Below are positions 62,721 to 64,000 of a DNA stretch of 64,000 nt, piece by piece. Source of the DNA: Caulobacteraceae bacterium (GTDB lineage Bacteria > Pseudomonadota > Alphaproteobacteria > Caulobacterales > Caulobacteraceae); assembly GCA_031291645.1 (NCBI GenBank), contig JARLIQ010000043.1, positions 1 to 64,000 of the forward strand, written 5' to 3'. The number at the start of each line of letters is the position of its first letter. Position 1 is the stretch's first letter. Position numbers and translations under genes: made by a program. Under the pieces are notes generated by a model. That model saw nothing but the letters and a program-made list of their open reading frames with translations. It did no database searches and was not told the DNA's origin.

Positions 62721-63539
62721 ATGAACAGCTTCGTTCCCGCCGATCACCGCGGTCTCTGGCGCCGCGAGGTGATCACCGCGCCGGGCTTCCGGGACGAGAC
62801 GACTCGGGTGCTCTGGCTGCAGACGCGGACCTGGTACGTCGACCTGCGGGTCCCGGCGGATCGGCCGGCCGCGCGCGCCGGCGACGGCTTCGCCGCCTAT
62901 GACGACGCCGAGCTCCTGGCCCTGGCGCGGGTCCAGGGCTTCGCGGGTGAACTAGCGGCCGCCGACGGCGTCTGCTTCTGGCGCCGCGACCTGGACCACC
63001 AGCCGGCCAACGCCTCGCCCGACGAAGCGCGGTGCGAGGTCAGGGACGACGTCATGATCGAGGACGGCCTGCACGCCGACTACCAGGAGATCTGGCGTCG
63101 TGAGGCCGACAGCGTCCGCCCGCTCGCCGCCTTCCGCCTGGAGACCGGCCAGGGCGAGGGGCTGCTGGTGATCGGCGGGCGGCGCATGATGGAGTTCATC
63201 GCCCGGCCCGGTCCGGCGCCGGTCGGCGCCTCGCTGGCCGAACTCGTGGCGGCGGAACTGGCGCAGGGCCGCCGCGCCGCCGCCGAAGCCCTGCTCGCCA
63301 CCCGCATCCGCTACGCCGAGCAGGACGCGTCCGGCCGCTGGATCGCCCGGCTGTCGTCGCTGCCCTGGCTGGAGGGGCGGCCGATGTGGCCGCAGGGTCA
63401 GGTTCGTTTCGACCCCCGCGCCGGGGTGCTGGAAGCCGGCGCCGGCGACGGACGCTCGACCTGGGTGCTGGCGGACTGCGCCGACCAGACCGAGGCCCTG
63501 GCAGGCCTGTTCGCCGTTCCGTCGGAGGCTGCGCCGTGA
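62721..63539 (+). CDS. Uncharacterised protein, possibly HRI1/calycin-like
   Basis: A 272-aa soluble protein with no signal or membrane segment. Aromatic-rich strands (GLWRREVI, VLWLQTRTWYVDLRVP, ADYQEIWRRE, EGLLVIGGRRMMEFI) suggest a beta-barrel of the lipocalin/calycin sort. The pattern recalls bacterial proteins annotated as HRI1 family. It follows the ABC importer closely and overlaps the start of the NikR-like gene, so it belongs to that operon. It may bind a small ligand; no catalytic residues can be named. Confidence 0.65.
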   Translation: MNSFVPADHRGLWRREVITAPGFRDETTRVLWLQTRTWYVDLRVPADRPAARAGDGFAAYDDAELLALARVQGFAGELAAADGVCFWRRDLDHQPANASPDEARCEVRDDVMIEDGLHADYQEIWRREADSVRPLAAFRLETGQGEGLLVIGGRRMMEFIARPGPAPVGASLAELVAAELAQGRRAAAEALLATRIRYAEQDASGRWIARLSSLPWLEGRPMWPQGQVRFDPRAGVLEAGAGDGRSTWVLADCADQTEALAGLFAVPSEAAP

Positions 63540-64000
63540 GCGGACGAACATTGATCAGGCCCGCCGCGGCGTGCGACCATGGGGCTCAGCTTAGGCCGCA
63601 GTTCCAAGACGTGATGAAAGCTCCCCAGGACCAAGCGCAACTCGCCCGGATCGGCATCAGCCTGCCTCGCAAGCTGCTCGACCAGCTCGATGCGATGGTC
63701 GCCGAGCGGGGGCTGCCCGGCCGCTCGCAGCTCATCGCCGAACTGATCCGGCACGAGCTGGCCGATCCGGAGAACGGCCTTGAGGCCGGGGTTCTGGCCG
63801 GCACCATCACCCTGATCTACCGCGCCGAGAGCGGCCGCGTGCGCCACGCCCTGGCGCGGCTGCAAAGCGAGTTCCTGCCCGAGGTGATCTCCTCCCAGCA
63901 CGTCTTCCTGGAGGAGGACAAGTCGCTGGAGGTGCTGCTGGTCCAGGGTTCGACGGAGCGGCTCAAGTCGCTCTGCGACCGGCTGCGCTCGATCCGGGCC
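63536..64000 (+). CDS. NikR-like ribbon-helix-helix regulator, partial (right edge)
   Basis: First 155 residues of a CopG/NikR-type protein. The ribbon-helix-helix (about 36-75) contains RIGISLPRKLLDQLDAMVAERG and RSQLIAELIRHEL. The ACT-like C-terminal part follows with VISSQHVFLEEDKSLEVLLVQG. Compared with E. coli NikR (His76, His87, His89, Cys95) only the His87 equivalent (His122 here) is kept; Phe, Ser and another non-ligand stand at the other positions. I chose GTG 63536: GGAGG lies 7 nt upstream and the codon overlaps the previous stop; GTG 63611 or ATG 63614 would remove 25 or 26 N-terminal residues. The end is outside the window. Confidence 0.82.
   Translation, partial: MSGRTLIRPAAACDHGAQLRPQFQDVMKAPQDQAQLARIGISLPRKLLDQLDAMVAERGLPGRSQLIAELIRHELADPENGLEAGVLAGTITLIYRAESGRVRHALARLQSEFLPEVISSQHVFLEEDKSLEVLLVQGSTERLKSLCDRLRSIRA

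Noticed and set aside
1..64000. CRISPR arrays, tRNA/rRNA genes, insertion sequences, integrases, toxin-antitoxin pairs
   Set aside because: Looked for repeated spacers, CCA-type tRNA ends, transposase motifs and phage genes; none seen. Short repeats found are single palindromes.

Overview
This 64 kb window is high-GC chromosomal DNA from an alphaproteobacterium. Four TonB-dependent outer-membrane receptors, each beside its own small catabolic gene set, sarcosine-oxidase genes, a cobalamin-riboswitch-controlled metE and small proteins of the Caulobacterales kind suggest Caulobacterales (Phenylobacterium- or Caulobacter-like). This placement is an inference from gene content, not from a marker gene. 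No rRNA, tRNA, CRISPR array, transposase or phage gene was seen.

Layout. At 0-3.4 kb (minus strand) a B12 riboswitch precedes metE, and a Rieske oxygenase starts 6 bp after metE and runs off the left edge. At 3.5-7.6 kb there is a small hypothetical protein, an S9 serine peptidase and, convergent to it, an M14 zinc carboxypeptidase; a perfect 9-bp hairpin lies between the two peptidases. At 7.9-22.1 kb is a plus-strand cluster: AraC regulator, atypical gamma-glutamyltransferase-like protein, TonB receptor, PLP enzyme of the sphingosine-1-phosphate-lyase family, NTF2-like protein, esterase, MFS transporter, then a four-subunit sarcosine oxidase-type flavoenzyme (B-D-A-G order). This is the most unusual unit in the window.

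At 22.2-25.2 kb an aromatic/aspartate aminotransferase is divergent from an Lrp/AsnC regulator and is followed by a glutaminase. At 25.4-29.4 kb an MFS transporter, a type-B carboxylesterase and an SDR form an operon, possibly led by a 22-codon leader ORF. At 29.4-35.2 kb (minus) a TonB receptor, an acyl-CoA ligase, a TetR regulator and a HisC-type aminotransferase lie in one direction, with a 25-bp imperfect palindrome upstream of the receptor. At 35.5-38.8 kb four tightly packed genes (RmlD-like, NeuB-like, GT2, SpsF-like) form a small glycan-precursor operon.

At 39.0-50.4 kb a MalT-type LuxR regulator precedes a TonB receptor, an EthD-like protein, a hydantoinase/oxoprolinase A-B pair, a MATE exporter and a VOC protein. 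At 50.5-52.4 kb (minus) are a TIM-barrel isomerase-like protein and a membrane fatty acid desaturase. The 730-bp space after them holds what looks like the tail of a degraded LysR gene. At 53.1-58.5 kb are the fourth TonB receptor, a TPR-sulfotransferase and a 2-oxoglutarate/Fe(II) oxygenase ending at a good terminator. At 58.8-62.7 kb is a complete polyamine-type ABC importer, followed by a hypothetical (HRI1-like) protein and a NikR-like regulator, cut by the right edge, that lacks most nickel ligands.

Taken together the window reads as an accessory catabolic region: several uptake-plus-degradation modules for unidentified organic substrates, each with its own regulator (AraC, Lrp, TetR, MalT-LuxR). 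One-carbon units (sarcosine oxidase, MetE) and amide, ester and peptide hydrolysis recur in the first third.
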